NCBI GenBank assembly: GCA_029582165.1
Contig: CM055869.1
Coordinates: forward strand, 57,361,518-57,425,517
Source: Portulaca oleracea
Lineage: Eukaryota; Streptophyta; Magnoliopsida; Caryophyllales; Portulacaceae
Reading direction: 5' to 3'
Length of the DNA stretch: 64,000 bases
A model generated the notes under the pieces. That model did no database searches, had not been told where the DNA came from, and worked only from the letters and a program-made list of their open reading frames with translations. Position numbers and translations under genes: made by a program. Positions 43,536 through 56,307 of the stretch are shown here, in pieces. Numbering within the stretch: position 1 is the first letter of the stretch; every line of letters starts with the position of its first letter.

Positions 43536-46500
43536 TCAAACAGTTTGGCTCTTGCCCGAAACTTCCTTCTTTACATCTCCCTTCTCCTGCAACATCAGAA
43601 ACAATCAAAATCTGTCACTCTCTGTTCTTTCGGTAGGCAGATTTGAGTAGTTTATGTAGAAGTAGGTAATGAGTTATCTTAAAAGTAGAAAAGTTACGTA
43701 TGTTTTGGTAGAAAAAGTTGATCTGGGTAGGACGTAGAAACATGTTGTAGGTAGTTTACCCTTGCAAGTTGCAAAGAATAGGGAAGGTGAAAAAAAGAGA
43801 GCCTTTCTGTAACCCTCGGTACCATCATCAAGTAACTATGAATACTATTCATTCTCACAATATTTCAGCTACATCCCACGTATTCGTACATTACAATTCA
43901 AACTAACAAAAACCTGTTTAAAACAAATTAGAATTAAGCCGAAGCTGACATCGGGGATCTAAGTTCTGAGAATAGACGACATCTAAGATGGACCGAAGTC
44001 AAAATTTAATTACACTCTAAGATGGATGTTAGCAGCAAAATTGGCTACTTCAGTCGATAAGAACAAACCATTGTTGTCCAAGAATACAAATAATGCAAAA
44101 AGTGGGCAACGGAACATTCTGTTTGACTTTTCTTCCAAAGAAGCCCTACTAAGCCAAGAAATAGTGTCTCACAGATTTCACCACCACCGAGGATAGCCAA
44201 GCGATTGAAAGAAACTACACTATTATAAGTGGGATGCTTCAGAAGGGATGTATTTATCATACCAATAAGTCTTTTAGCCTTTTTATTACAAATGGGTAGA
44301 GCCACATTAAACCTCTTATGTTTCCTTTCAACTTGGGATAGTCGATTTTTTTTTTTCATGTTCAGCTTAGATTGTAAAGGACTAAAGTAAAATGCTTCAT
44401 TACACCTCCTCTGCTTCTTTTGCAGGGAGCAGCAGATAGTGAACAATTTCTAAATCTTGGGTCAATTGGAACCAGTCTCTCTAATTGCAAAATTTAGGGG
44501 TAAGATTGCTACATCCGACCCCTCGATACCCGGCCAGGCGGGGTTTTAGGTATTTCAGTTTTGAGTAGAGCCACTCAGAAATTCTGAAACATGAAGGCAC
44601 ACAAGGTACTTTAGAAATCTTACGATCCACAATGTAATCCAATCGGACCTCCTCTTCACGTACCCAACAACTTAAGCATTGCCTATTGCATCTTATCCTA
44701 AAGAGAGACGCTCCCCCACCATGAGTAGGCTTAACACACAGAAGAGTAAAGGATAAAAGAAGCACTGTGATGAAGGATGGTGGGGGCACAAGGCAAAGAA
44801 AAGGTGAATTATTATAAATCTCATCACTTTGGGGAACTCGGGAGAGTTTTCCAGAAGAAACCATCTTCAAAATCTTTCTGTTTGATTCTTGTCACTTTCT
44901 TGCCTCCAAATTGTGGCTATTGGGCTAAAACTTACAAATTAGGGTATTCAGTTTCTATACGAATGAGTGTGACACGATATTGACTTTGAGGGACGTGGGC
45001 AAGAAAAATTAACTTAAATTGCACATTGTTTCCTACAAAAGTATGGAAGACCCATGCATGCAGCTGAAGGAAAACAGACTAAATCATAATGCTTATTAGA
45101 TTCAGTCAAGGCCAATTTGATATAGTCAAATAAGCATATGGTCAATTGTAAAGAGGGATGAACACCTCAAAATTCTAGCAGATGGAATAACGGAAAATCT
45201 TTTTCTTTCACATATTTGGTTATGAGGAAGCAAGGAAATAAACTCTGAAGTTGTGGTCCATTTTCTTCTTCAAATCTACAACAAAACATGAATTTCCTTC
45301 AAAAAGAAGGGAACTTTCATATATCATCCAACAAAGTACACCCCATAGAATAGGCATGCTAACTTTATGATTTGGTTTCAAGTGTACACTTCCTAGTTAT
45401 AATAACCCTAACCACTATCAATTTGACCGTTCACCTGCAATATTTATAACTAAGACCAGACAGGCCACCAACCCGAAAATCCCAATCACAAAACAAGGCT
45501 ATTGGAAGCATAGAAACTGCAAGAAGCTAACATGCTCGAGCCTAATTGGTTCAAGGAAACACGTATTACCAAACACAGATCAATTCCTCCTGAACTCATC
45601 CCTTTATATTCCCAACTACTAAGTTGTAAAAGGATGAGATTCAAAGCATCACAAGAACCCAATCAGAAAAATAAGGAGAAATTACTCGGGGCACTATCGA
45701 AAGCAGTGTACTCCTATCTTCCAACACAAAATCATCAAGTTTCCACCAATTTACTTATCAAACATGTGACAAGATTGGTTGTATGTATGCAGATTGGAGA
45801 TCATCAACTTAGAACAAAGAATTCAAGTTACAATCTTTTTTTCGATACTCACTTAGATCTAACAAAAACATCAAGACTTTGGTTGGCAACATATCACAAG
45901 CTTCATACTTGAACCAACCACAACCACCAACTACACACATAACTACCTTCATACTTCATTTACAACCACCATCCCCACTCCAAAGAAACAAAAAAAAGGA
46001 GTGATAGTAAAGCCAAAAATGAGAGCAAAGAGAGAATTGCTTAGAAGGCAATCCTACACATACTCATTTACAACGATAACAACTATATGAAAAGATTGTA
46101 ACTAGCACCAAAATTCGCAAACACTAAGATCCCACAAAACAAAGTTCAAAGAATAGCTTAGAAGAAAGTAATCCTACACATATTCATTTACAAGGATAAC
46201 AACTATGCAAATTTTGCAACTAGCATCAAAATTCACAAAAACTAAGATCCCACAAAACATAGCTCACAGCAGGATTCTTCCTAACTTTGCAATAATCCAT
46301 TATCCAAACCAAAACCAAAACCAATACTCCGAAATCCCGCCTAGGCGACATATAGAGGGTACGATGTAGCACTCCTACCACTGAATCTTACAATTTAGAG
46401 AGAGGTGTTCCAATTGACCCAAAATTTAGAAATCTTTCACTACCTACTACTACTCCATGGAAAAGAAAACAAGTTAAGAAGGTTTAATATGAAATGTTAC

Positions 46501-47119
46501 TTATAAATTATAATCCATTACAATCTAAGTCCAAAAAACAATCTTTTTCAACTATCCCAAGTATGAACATATAACTTTGCAACAATCATAACCTTAAAAT
46601 GGAAAAATTGCAGAAAAAAATGCAGAAAAGGGTGCAAATCTTATCTTACCAGTCCTTTAGCTTCATAATAATCATCCAATGCCCACTGAAACTTGGACTG
46701 ATTCAACCCCAACCAATTCGCCATGAACTCATCCACACTCGCATGAACTACCCAAACAAACCCCAGAAAAAAAAACAAAATCCAAAATCAGCCATAGATA
46801 CAAACTGAACAAGTAAAGAATCACAAAAAGATAAAAGGGGGTCGAATTCCAGCTGGAATTCGAAGTGGGTATTACCATTTTGGACCTTCAAAACGGCGTC
46901 GCGTAAGATCCCGAATCGATCGACGGGGGGTTTGTCGAACTGAACCGGTGGGGGCTTCACCGGCGGCGGAGTGTGGACGGCGATCTTCTTGGGAGTCTCC
47001 GGAATGGACGGCGGAGGAGCGGCGGAGGTGGGGCTGGGAGGGGTCAGGAACACCGTGTAGGGGCCGATCTTTCCGATCACCGGCGGCGGCGTTGCGGGTT
47101 CCTTCGGAGGAGATGCCAT
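43536..47119 (-). CDS. Proline-rich plant protein of unknown function
   Basis: Three minus-strand exons (47119-46876, 46747-46650, 43586-43536) join in frame to 130 aa with GT-AG borders. The N-terminal half is proline-rich ('MASPPKEPATPPPVIGKIGP', 'PPPVKPPPVQFDKPP'). The second half is compact and conserved-looking: 'VDEFMANWLGLNQSKFQWAL' then DDYYEAKG, ending 'KKEVSGKSQTV'. No signal peptide, membrane segment or known catalytic motif is visible. I do not recognise a named family. Intron 2 is about 3.06 kb, far longer than the 393-nt coding sequence, and contains a SINE-like piece and a tandem duplication. A GA microsatellite lies in the leader. The last exon is only 51 nt, so it rests on frame and splice-site fit. 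Confidence 0.82.
44380..44550 (+). mobile_element. SINE-like repeat, copy 2
   Basis: Matches 38810-38992 ('gactaaagtaaaatgcttca', 'caattggaaccagtctctct', 'tttaggggtaag', 'gctacatccgacccct'). The last words plus 'ggccaggcggg' are typical of plant Au-type SINEs. It is in the opposite orientation to the host gene and lies in its long intron. A third fragment of the same start ('gattgtaatggattaaagca') occurs near 16338 in kinase intron 6. Confidence 0.5.
46039..46262. repeat. Tandem duplication, 117-bp period
   Basis: The block from 46039 ('gcttagaaggcaatcctaca') is repeated from 46156 ('gcttagaagaaagtaatcct') and both end 'actaagatcccacaaaac'. The copies differ by scattered changes, so the duplication is not recent. 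It is intronic to the proline-rich gene. Confidence 0.85.
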
Positions 47120-47122
47120 TTT

Positions 47123-47123
<1 letters not shown>

Positions 47124-47152
<29 letters not shown>
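47124..47152 (-). repeat. GA microsatellite in the leader of the proline-rich gene
   Basis: (GA)12 or so on the plus strand, which is CT on the coding strand, immediately upstream of the start codon at 47119. CT-rich leaders are common in plant mRNAs. Confidence 0.85.
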
Positions 47153-47153
<1 letters not shown>

Positions 47154-47286
47154 AGTAGGAGTGAGAGTAAAGTTGTGTGGTGGGGTGAGAGAGAGTGAGA
47201 ATGTAGAGAAACTTTAGCAGAGTTGCAATCTCTAGTTCAATGATTTTATACAAAAGGCATCTGCTAAGGAGGATCATTTTTTATTT

Positions 47287-47602
47287 AGGATTTTTGGACG
47301 TAAATATAATGAACTTTCAGTGAGTATATTGGATAATAATACATTGGATTTTGACTTTAGATAATAATACAGTGTACTTTCGAGAGTGTTGAACAATATA
47401 TACCAGAAAAGGTTCTGACAGTGACTGACTTTATCATAATCTTACGTGGTAGGTGGACCATATAGGACCTAGTCAGCTACCATTGGAATTGTTCTGAGTG
47501 CATTATTGTCCAATATCCCTCGAATTACAATGTATTATTGTCTAAAGTGTATTATTGTCCTATACACTAAAAGTTTAGTATATTAACATCTAAAAACCCT
47601 TT
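47287..47602. mobile_element. Foldback MITE
   Basis: The left half 'aggatttttggacgtaaata' with 'ggataataatacattgga' is mirrored by the right half 'tgtattattgtc' (twice) and 'atattaacatctaaaaaccct'. The arms carry repeated 'aataataca' words. Flanking 'ttattt' strings may be the target duplication. Confidence 0.65.
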
Positions 47603-48340
47603 ATTTTATTCTAAAAAAAAACCCTTTATTTTATTTAGCACCGGTAAAAATTCAGGCTTGGATCAAAATAGGATTTTGTCAATGTCAAAACTAGGGTCAG
47701 AATTAACGCAGGCAAAAATTCGGATCAAGGTAAATTCGAGTTCGGTCAGCATCAAAATTCAGAGGAGAAATTGATGTCTCGACCCGGTTTCTCACTGGGC
47801 TGGACAATTCAAACGGAGCTGAATTCGGGTCAAAATCGGGTTCGAATCTATATATCTATATAATAATATAAAAGTAATACATTCAAAATTTGAAATATTC
47901 AACCCAGAGTGATTGCAGGGGTTATTGGCCAATCATATTAAAGAAAAATTAATTGATTTAAAAATACATTAAAAAATCCCCCCATGAAATAATAATTAAA
48001 AGATCGATTTAAAAAAATAATAACAAGAAGTCTAATAAGATTAAGAGTATACCTTATCTAAATTGAAATCTACTTCACAACCCAATTAGGAGTCTAATTC
48101 TCACCTAAATACGCACGTGTACTTTTCAATTTTTGTTTTCCTTAATTATTATGAATGATTAATCCACAACGCGCGTACATACTATCAGCAAACTCTTAAG
48201 AATTATTTTTTTCATATATTTGTATCAAAAACACAAGTCATTATTAAACATGACAGTTAGGAGAAGTGAGTAAATCTTTTATACGTCAATTTATTTGTAT
48301 CAAAAACACAATACATCTGTATCATAACTATTAGAAAATG
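47603..48340. other. Intergenic, no gene seen
   Basis: AT-rich. Around 47650-47850 repeated 'aaattc.gg.tc' words suggest a worn element. The phrase 'tttgtatcaaaaacaca' occurs twice (near 48218 and 48293). The tandem array begins at 48341. Confidence 0.45.
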
Positions 48341-49887
48341 CACCATAAGAAATTGTTTTAGTATCAAATGTATATAATTGAATCATTTATTAAGTATAAT
48401 TAGGATCCATATTAGAATTTTTTTCTTTGAGTTCATAATGATAAATACACTGGACCAATTTGTAAAAATTATTATTATTACCTTGTAAGTATTTTAAAAA
48501 CAAGCGAAGAACGTTTCGTGTGCTCACATGAAAAATATCTGCCTTAGACGAAAAGCAAACAGCGAAAAGGAGTAAACGCTGCTTTAAAAGGTCATTTCTC
48601 TTTCTCTTTCTCTTTCTCTTCGAAATCGCGTTCCTGTAAAATCAAAGCACTACAGTACGAGGGTTTCAGATCGTCGGTCGACCGGAAAACTGCATTTAGG
48701 TAATTCTTACTTCTCAATAATTTTCTGTTATCCACATAAGCAAATGTATGGATTAGATCTGGTATCTTCTTGAAAAACATATGATTTAATTTGACTGTTG
48801 TTAAGAAATGTATCAACCAGTTGAAAATTTAGGAATTTTTTTTACCCTAACAAGATGATGTCAATCAACGTCGTTGTGCTGTTTCTTTTGATCTAGAAAT
48901 TAAAATTATTGATGAAGTCATCAAAATTTGTTTGAAAAAATGAATCAACTTCTTTTTCATAATAATATTTTTTTTAATGTGGCCATCGTGACCTCCAATT
49001 AGAGGTTTCATCATCACGAGGAGTACTAATCTAGTTTAAAAGTATGTCTCTTAATCCAATCCAAACCAAACCTTACGCTAATTAATGACTTGTTTGGTTG
49101 ATTGCAATGTCTCTTATGTCTTATTTCCTTCACAGTTACACACTCTCAATAGACAACTACCCTCCTCTCATTGACACACATACATGGACACACACAGTCA
49201 CAAATGTGCACACGTTCGTTCAAATTCATAGCCTATTGAGCTATCAATTGTTTATAAGGCTACTTCTTATTTAAGTGGTCATGAGACCAATTTTCATGAC
49301 TGACAAAATAGTTTTAAAAGATATTTCAGAACGATTTTTTCGGATCAGATATTTCGGAACGATTTTTTTAACGGCCCTATGAGCTAGTGAGAGATGAATA
49401 ATTTAGGTTCATTTAAAGATATACAATTCATAAATTGCTCGGTCACATTATGGAAGGAAGCTAGCTAGGAAACACACATTTCATGAAGTGATTGTTTAAT
49501 CACTTTGAGCATATAATATCATTTCATTTATTAAACGAATTTATCAATTCAATATTAGATTCTATTGTTAAAGGACACGTCGTCAAACATTTGTAACTTT
49601 GATCGTGTTCAAACATTTATTTTTTTAAAAATACTTTTTTTAAAAAAATTAGTTTTTTTTTAAAAAAAGGTAACGTTGGATGAGAACTAAAATATTGTTT
49701 TTATGAAATGTCCTGGCTAATTAATATTTCGAGGTTTGTGTAATCTATAAAGATGATGTGAAATCATCTCATTGTATGCGTTCACAATATATTTTTTTCT
49801 TGTAAATATTTCTCTCTTTTGATTCATAGAAGGATATATGATATATTAATCGTCAATATTAGATGCAATTAAATTATGTAAGAAAAG
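48341..49887. repeat. Array copy 1 (alpha type, lacks block B)
   Basis: Block A is of the same subtype as copy 6 ('gtcaaccagttgaaaattta' class; 'gtgctgtttcttttgatcta'). Block B (about 0.8 kb) is missing: A passes straight into 'cttaatccaatccaaaccaa' and C near 49040. Leader-like donor at 48699/48700. Confidence 0.88.
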
Positions 49888-51340
49888 CAACATAAGAAAT
49901 TGTTTTAGTATGAAATTTATATAATTGAATAATTTATTAAGTATAATTAGGATTCATATTAGATTTTTTTTCCTTTGAGTTCATAATAATAAATACATTG
50001 GACCAATTTGTAAAAATTATTATTATTACCTTATAAGATTTTAAAAAGTAAGCGAAGAACATTTCGTGCGCTCACATGAAAAATATCTGTGTCCGACGAA
50101 AAGCAGACAGAGAAAAGGAGTAAACGATGCTTTAAAAGGTCCTTTCTGTTTCTCTTTCTCTTCAAAATCGCGTTCCTGTAAAATCAAAGCACTGGAATAA
50201 GAGAGTTTCAGATCGTCGATCGACTGGAAAACTGTATTTAGGTAATTCGTACTTCTCAATCATTTTCTGTTATTCACATAAGCAAATGTATTGATTAGAT
50301 CTAATGTCTTCTTGAAAAACATATAATTTAATTTGACTCTTGTTAACAAGTGCATCAATTAGTTGAAATTTTAGGGGTTTTCTACTTTGATAAGATGTTG
50401 TGAATCGATGTCGTTGTACTTTTCTTTTGATCTTGAAACTAAAGTTATGGACAAAGTCATCAAAATTTGTTTAAAAAATGAATAATTTTTTTTATAATCA
50501 TATTTTTTATTGTGGGCATCGTAACCCAATTAGAGACTTCATCATCACGAGGAATACTAATCTAGTTTAAAAGTCTATGTAAAGAGATACAAGAAAAAGA
50601 GAAAAAGAAAGCAAAAAACCTCTTTCTACAAATGATTTTAGTGACATTGAGATCTGAACCTCTTTGTATAAGACCATTCCCCATAAATTTCTCGCTTGGT
50701 TGTGAACGACGGTGTCAATTTTGATAATTAGTTTCAAAGTCTTAGATCTTATTTGTATGTTGACCATGTAAGACTTTGAAGCACACTAAAAACAAATAAA
50801 AAGGGTAGTTTTTGAAATATTGATTAATGTATCATGACGATACCTTTAAACTAGTGTCTTAAACTTGAAAATGAAAATTTCATAAGAGAATACTAGTTAA
50901 TTAAAACAAATTACATCTTTATTAATTTGCATGATTAGATAACTCGTACTTGTTGGTTAGTTTCATTTATTCAAACAAGTAGAAGATTGTTGCAATCCAA
51001 TACATCCTACAAGTATTGAAACCACTCTTCTACTTCATACTTCAAAGTATATCAATTACTTAAAATTTGTTAGATTACATAATTTAATGTGGTTATTATA
51101 TATTGAGCTTATGCCAAGGTAACTCAGGTAAGTATATATTAGTAATATTATAGTTGTAATTATTCTTTTTAGTTGTTCTCAAATTTATCTGTCAAGTAGC
51201 TAGCCTTTAAGGAAACCATTAGAACATAAACTATCACTCATAAATATGTAGTGTGTTTTTCTACATGTTATTATCACTCATAAATATTTTTTTTTAAATG
51301 ATCCATCGAACCCATCATTTAATTTATCATCATTATATTA

Positions 51341-51871
51341 GGATAATTGGATTCTAATAATCCCTACTTTCACCAATTGGACAATGGTGGACTATACTTT
51401 CACTTTGTATTCTGGTGGTCCAAAAAAAAATAAAATTGGATTGCAATGGTACTAAATCCACCTCCACCTCCACATTCTTCTTATTCTTTTCATTCCTACA
51501 TTATATTGTTTTTATTCTTTTCGTTCCTGCCCCTAGAAAGTTAATGAATTGTAGTTTCTAAAACATTTTTTAAATTATTTTTTTGAGACTCCGAATAATT
51601 ATTATGATTTTTTAAAAATAATAAAAGTGAAAAAATCGTAAAAAATAGTAAAAAATGAAAAAAAATTGGGAGAAACGCCGTAAATTCATTAAAAATCATT
51701 GTAAAGTGATATACTAAGTTTTGAATCAAATGCAACACAAAATATATGATTCCCTTGAAAATATCCCACTACAATCCAATTTTTTTTTTTTTACCACCAA
51801 AATACAAAGTGAAAGTACAGTCCACCATTGTCCAATTGATGAAAGTAGGGATTAATAGAATCCAATTATCC
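51341..51871. mobile_element. TIR MITE of the 'ggattcta' family, copy 2, in array copy 2
   Basis: The ends are inverted: 'ggataattggattctaataa' and 'tagaatccaattatcc', with TA on both sides (51339-51340, 51872-51873). Array copies 3, 5 and 6 lack it and read 'atattaagataa' straight through, which confirms the boundaries. The interior matches 8573-9091. Confidence 0.9.
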
Positions 51872-52556
51872 TAAGATAACTGTATAATTATGTATTTTGA
51901 AGAAGGTCTAACTATATTTGGTTTTCTCCAAGTAAACCACACGCTAATTAATGGCTTGTTTGGTTGATTGCAATGTCTCTTATGTCTTGTTTCCTTCACG
52001 ATTACACACTTTCGATAGACAACTCCCCTCCTCTCATTGACACACACATGTACACACACAGTCACAAATGTGCACACGTTCGTAGAAATTCATAGCTTAT
52101 TGAGCTATCAATTGGTTATAAGGCTACTTCTTATTTAAGAGATCTTGAGTCCAATTTTCATGACTAACAAAATAGTTTTTAAAGATAATTCGGAACGATT
52201 TTTCCGGATCGGATATTTCGTAACGATTTTTTTTAACGGCACTATGAGCTAGTGAGAGATGAATAATTTAGGTTCATTTAAAGATATACAATTCATAAAT
52301 TGCTTGATCACATTATGGAAGGAAGCTAGCTAGGAAATGCACATTTCATGAAGTGCTTGTTTAATCACTTTGAGCATATAATACCATTTCTTTTATTAAA
52401 TGAATTTATCATTTCAATATTAGATTCTATCATTAAAGGACACGTTGTCAAATATTTATAACTTTGATCGTGTTAAGACAATTATTTTTTTAGAAAATAT
52501 TTCATTAATTTTTTTTTAAATCTACTTTTTGAAAAAGGTAACGTTAGATGGGAACT

Positions 52557-52856
52557 ATTTTTTTTGATAATTTGCGGCCAAGAGAACCTTTTATTCAAAT
52601 CAAAAGAAGGGCTTACAAAAACAGCCATACAAATTGAAATGATAACAACCAACAAAGAAAACCATCTTACACTCCCGACCCACTTTAGATTGAACCATGA
52701 GAACATTCCATTGGAGAAATTGGAGAAAGTGTTTCAGATTAACTAAGATGAAATGCAGACAACATCTGTAGAACTCTGGGAATGTGATCGAGCTTTGTAA
52801 GAATTCACTCCATAATCTGAATTTTTCAGATGAAGGACCAAGTACGCCACCAATAG
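52557..52856 (-). mobile_element. 5'-truncated L1 3' end in array copy 2
   Basis: An A-tail on the minus strand (plus T-run after 52556). The minus strand has 'gatttgaataaaaggttctc' near the tail, as in plant L1 3' UTRs. The flanks acgttagatgggaact (52541-52556) and acgttgtatgagaact (52857-52872) are an imperfect 16-bp target duplication. The other array copies are uninterrupted here. Confidence 0.85.
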
Positions 52857-54571
52857 ACGTTGTATGAGAACTAAAATATTGTTTTTATGAAATGTGTTGG
52901 CTAATTAATATTTCGGGGTTTGTGTAATCTATAAAGATGATGTGAAATCATCTCATTGTATGTGTTCACAATATCTTTTTTTTCTTTTAAATATTTCTCT
53001 CTTTTGATTCATAGAAGGATATATGATATATTAATCGCCAATATTAGATGCAATTAAATTATGTAAGAAAAGTACCATAAGAAATTGTTTTAGAATGAAA
53101 TTAATATAATTGAATAATTTATTAAGTATAACTAGGATCCATATTAGATTTTTTTTCCTTTGAGTTCATAATAATAAATACATTGGACCAATTTGTAAAA
53201 ATTATTGTTATTACCTTGTAAGATTTTAAAAACTAAGCGAAGAACATTTCGTGCGCTCACATGAAAAATATCTGCCTCCGACAAAAAGCAGACAGAGAAA
53301 AGGAGTAAACGCTGCTTTAAAGGGTCCTTTCTCTTTCTCTTTCTCTTCGAAATCGCATTCCTGTAAAATCAAAGCAGAGTAAGAGGGTTTCAGATCGTCG
53401 ATCGATTGGAAAGCTGCATTTAGGTAATTCGTACTTCTGAATCATTTTCTGTTATTCACATAAGCAAATGTATTGATTAGATCTAATGTCTTCTTGAAAA
53501 ACATATAATTTAATTTGACTCTTGTTAAGAAATGAATCAATAAGTTGAAAATTCAGGGGTTTCTACTCTGGTAAGATGTTGTGAATCGATGTCGTTGTGC
53601 TTTTCTTTTGATCTGAACCTCTTCTACAAATTTGTTTGAAAAAATGAATCAATTTTTTTTATAATAATATTTTTTCATGTGGGATCGTGACCCAATTAAA
53701 GGCTTCATCATCACAATGAATACTAATTTAGTTTAAAAGTATATGTAAAGAGATACAAGAAAAAGAGAAAAAGAAAGCAAAAAACCTCTTTCTACAAATG
53801 ATTTTAGTGACATTGAGATCTGAACCTCTTTGTAGGACAACTCCCCATAAATTTCTCCTCGACTGAAAATGACGGTGTCAATTTTGATAATTAGTTTTAA
53901 ATCTTAGGATTTTATTTGCTTGTTGACCATGTAAGACTGTTGAAGCACACTAAAAACAAATCAAAATGGTAGTTTCTGAAATCTTGGTTACTGTACCATG
54001 AAGATACCTGTAAACTTGTGTCTTAAACTTGAAAATGAAGTTTTCATAAGAGCAAAAATGATACTAGTTAATTAAAACAAATTACATCTTTATTAATTTG
54101 CATGATTAGGTAACTCATACTTGTTGGTTAGTTTCATTTATTCAAACAAGCAGAAATTTGTTGGAATCTAGTACATCCTACAAGGATTGAAACCACTCTT
54201 CAACTTCAAACTTCATAGTATATCAATTACTATAATTTTGTTAAATTACTTAATTAATTTAATGTGGTTACTATTGAGCTTATGTCAGGGTAACTCAGGT
54301 AAGTATTAGTAACATTATAGTTTTAATTATTCTTTGTAGCTATTCTCAAATCTATTTGTCGATCAAGTAGTTTGGCTTTAAGGTAATCATTAGAATATAA
54401 ATATAGGTAGTATGTTTTTCTACATGTTATTATCACTTATAAATATGTTTTTTTTAATGATCCATGGAACCCATAATTTACTTTATATTCATCATATTAA
54501 GATAACTGTATAGTTGTGTATGTTGAAGATGATCTAACTATATTTGGTTTTCTCCAAGTAAAACACACGCC

Positions 54572-54745
54572 CAATTGAAGTTTAACATCGTTATTGAGAT
54601 GTGAATGTTATTTGGTTGTCGTGGGCAAGTAAGCACTTGTTGTTGGTTTGCTTTTGTTTAGCTGTATTTGATTGGGTGTTGTTTTGTATGATTATTTTGC
54701 TGCTTTTGTGAACTTTAAGCCTTTTGGATTTTAATAATCGAAAAA
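54572..54745 (+). mobile_element. 5'-truncated L1 3' end in array copy 3
   Basis: A stretch found in no other array copy, ending 'tggattttaataatcg' plus an A-tail. Flanks 'aaaacacacgc' and 'aaaacacgc' look like an approximate target duplication; copies 5 and 6 read 'acacatgctaatgg' or 'acacactaatgg' here. The ends and A-tail indicate reverse-transcription insertion. Confidence 0.75.
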
Positions 54746-54881
54746 AAACACGCTAATGGCTTGTTTGGTTGATTGCAATGTATCTTATGTCTTGTTTCCT
54801 TCACAGTTATACACTCTCAATAGACAACTCCCCTCCTCTCATTGACACACACACACATGTACACACACAGTCACAAATGTG

Positions 54882-55370
54882 TAGGGATGGCAATGGGCAG
54901 GGTCTGGGGCGGGTCCTGCTGGACCCGGCAAATTTTTTTGGACCCGTACCCCCCCGGGACCCAAAAATTCAGACCTGCGCCCGGACTCAGCGGGTCCTTA
55001 ATGGGTCCAACCATATTATTCATTTTTTTACTAGATTTATCAACTTTTGGGGTAGTAGAGTAGAGTAGTACGGATGTGAGGTGTGAGTGGAGGGAGATGG
55101 GCAGTAGAGTGTGCGACTGTGGTGAATTGTGTGACAGACTACCTGACTAGGGTTTTAGTCTTTTAGATTTAGTTAACTAAATTTTTTCTGAAAAATTAGT
55201 TATAAATGTTTATATTGTAACAGGTCCATTTTTGGACTCGGACCCGACAATTTCTTATAGGCCCGGACCCGCCCCACACCCGTCGAGTCCAAATTTTTTA
55301 GATCCAAACCGTCTTAATGGGTCGGGTCCGACCGGGTCTGGGCCGAGTCCAGGACCCGCTGCCATCCCTA
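54882..55370. mobile_element. hAT MITE, TAGGGATGGCA family, in array copy 3
   Basis: The ends TAGGGATGGCAATGGGC and CGCTGCCATCCCTA are inverted, with a perfect 8-bp duplication caaatgtg (54874-54881, 55371-55378). Copies 1 and 2 carry the uninterrupted 'cacaaatgtgcacacgtt'. GC-rich ends made of 'gggtcc' and 'ggaccc' words surround an AT-rich middle. 489 bp. Confidence 0.95.
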
Positions 55371-55889
55371 CAAATGTGTACACGTTTGTTCAAATTCATA
55401 GCCTATGGAACTATCAATTGGTTATAAGGCTACTTCTCATTTAAGAGGTTATGAGACCAATTTTCATAACTAACGAAATGTCCTTATATATGGGGTGTAG
55501 TTGTGCAACATTCTAACCGAGTAGCAGATTTTCGCATTGGATATTTCGGAACGATTTCTTGTTAATAGCCCTATGAGCTAGTGAGAGATGAATAATTTAG
55601 GTTCATTTAAAGATATACAATTCATAAATTGTCTGATCACATTATGGAAGCAAGCTAGCTAGGAAACACATATTCCATGAAGTGATTGTTTAATCACTTT
55701 GAGCATATAATATCATTTCATTTATTGACAGTCGTCAAACATTTATAACTTTGATCGTATTAAGACATATTTATTTTTTTAAACAAAAATATTTTTTTAA
55801 AAAGGGTAACGTTGGATGGAGATTAAAATATTATTTTTGTGAAATGTCCTGACTAATTAATATTTTGGGGCTTATGTAATCTATAAAGA

Positions 55890-56162
55890 CAGGGGCGTAG
55901 CCAGGGAGGGGCTAGCCAGGGCCATGACCCCCCCTTTCACAAATGAAATCAAATATATTTGCATGAAATATCAAAGAAATATTTGTAGAGTAGAGGTTAT
56001 AATCCATATTATCACACTTGATATCAAGGGTTCAACTCTTATTTGGAGCATTTTCTCTAGTTTTTCCTTGTTATTTTTCAAATCTACTTCTTTTCTCCTC
56101 TTTTCTTGTTCTTTATATATACAAGTGACTCACCCCAATAAAATGTTCTAGCTCCACCTCTG
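55890..56162. mobile_element. hAT MITE, CAGGGGCG family, in array copy 3
   Basis: The ends CAGGGGCGTAGCCAGG and AGCTCCACCTCTG are inverted, with a perfect 8-bp duplication tataaaga (55882-55889, 56163-56170). The other copies read 'ctataaagatgatgtg' without interruption. The ends resemble the hAT copy at 30563. Confidence 0.95.
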
Positions 56163-56307
56163 TATAAAGATGATGTGAAATCATCTCATTGCATGCGTTT
56201 ACAATATCTTTTTTTTTCTTGTAAATATTTCTCTCTTTTGATTCATAGAAGGATATATGGTATATTAATCATCTCATTGTACCCTAATTAAATTATGTAA
56301 GAAAAGG

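Larger units (their letters stand above)
49888..53072. repeat. Array copy 2 (beta type, two insertions)
   Basis: All four blocks are present. A shares 'aaactaaagttatggacaaa' with copy 4. Interrupted in B by a MITE (51341-51871) and in D by a LINE end (52557-52856). Without these the copy is about 2.34 kb. Donor at 50241/50242. Confidence 0.88.
53073..56307. repeat. Array copy 3 (gamma type, three insertions)
   Basis: A shares a short form with copy 5: 'gatctgaacctcttctacaa' directly after 'cttttcttt'. Interrupted by a LINE end (about 54572-54745) and two hAT MITEs (54882-55370, 55890-56162). Without these it is about 2.27 kb. Donor at 53423/53424. Confidence 0.88.

Noticed and set aside
45532..45912. 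126-codon plus-strand frame inside the long intron of the proline-rich gene
   Set aside because: No recognisable domain or splice continuity; consistent with chance in intronic DNA.
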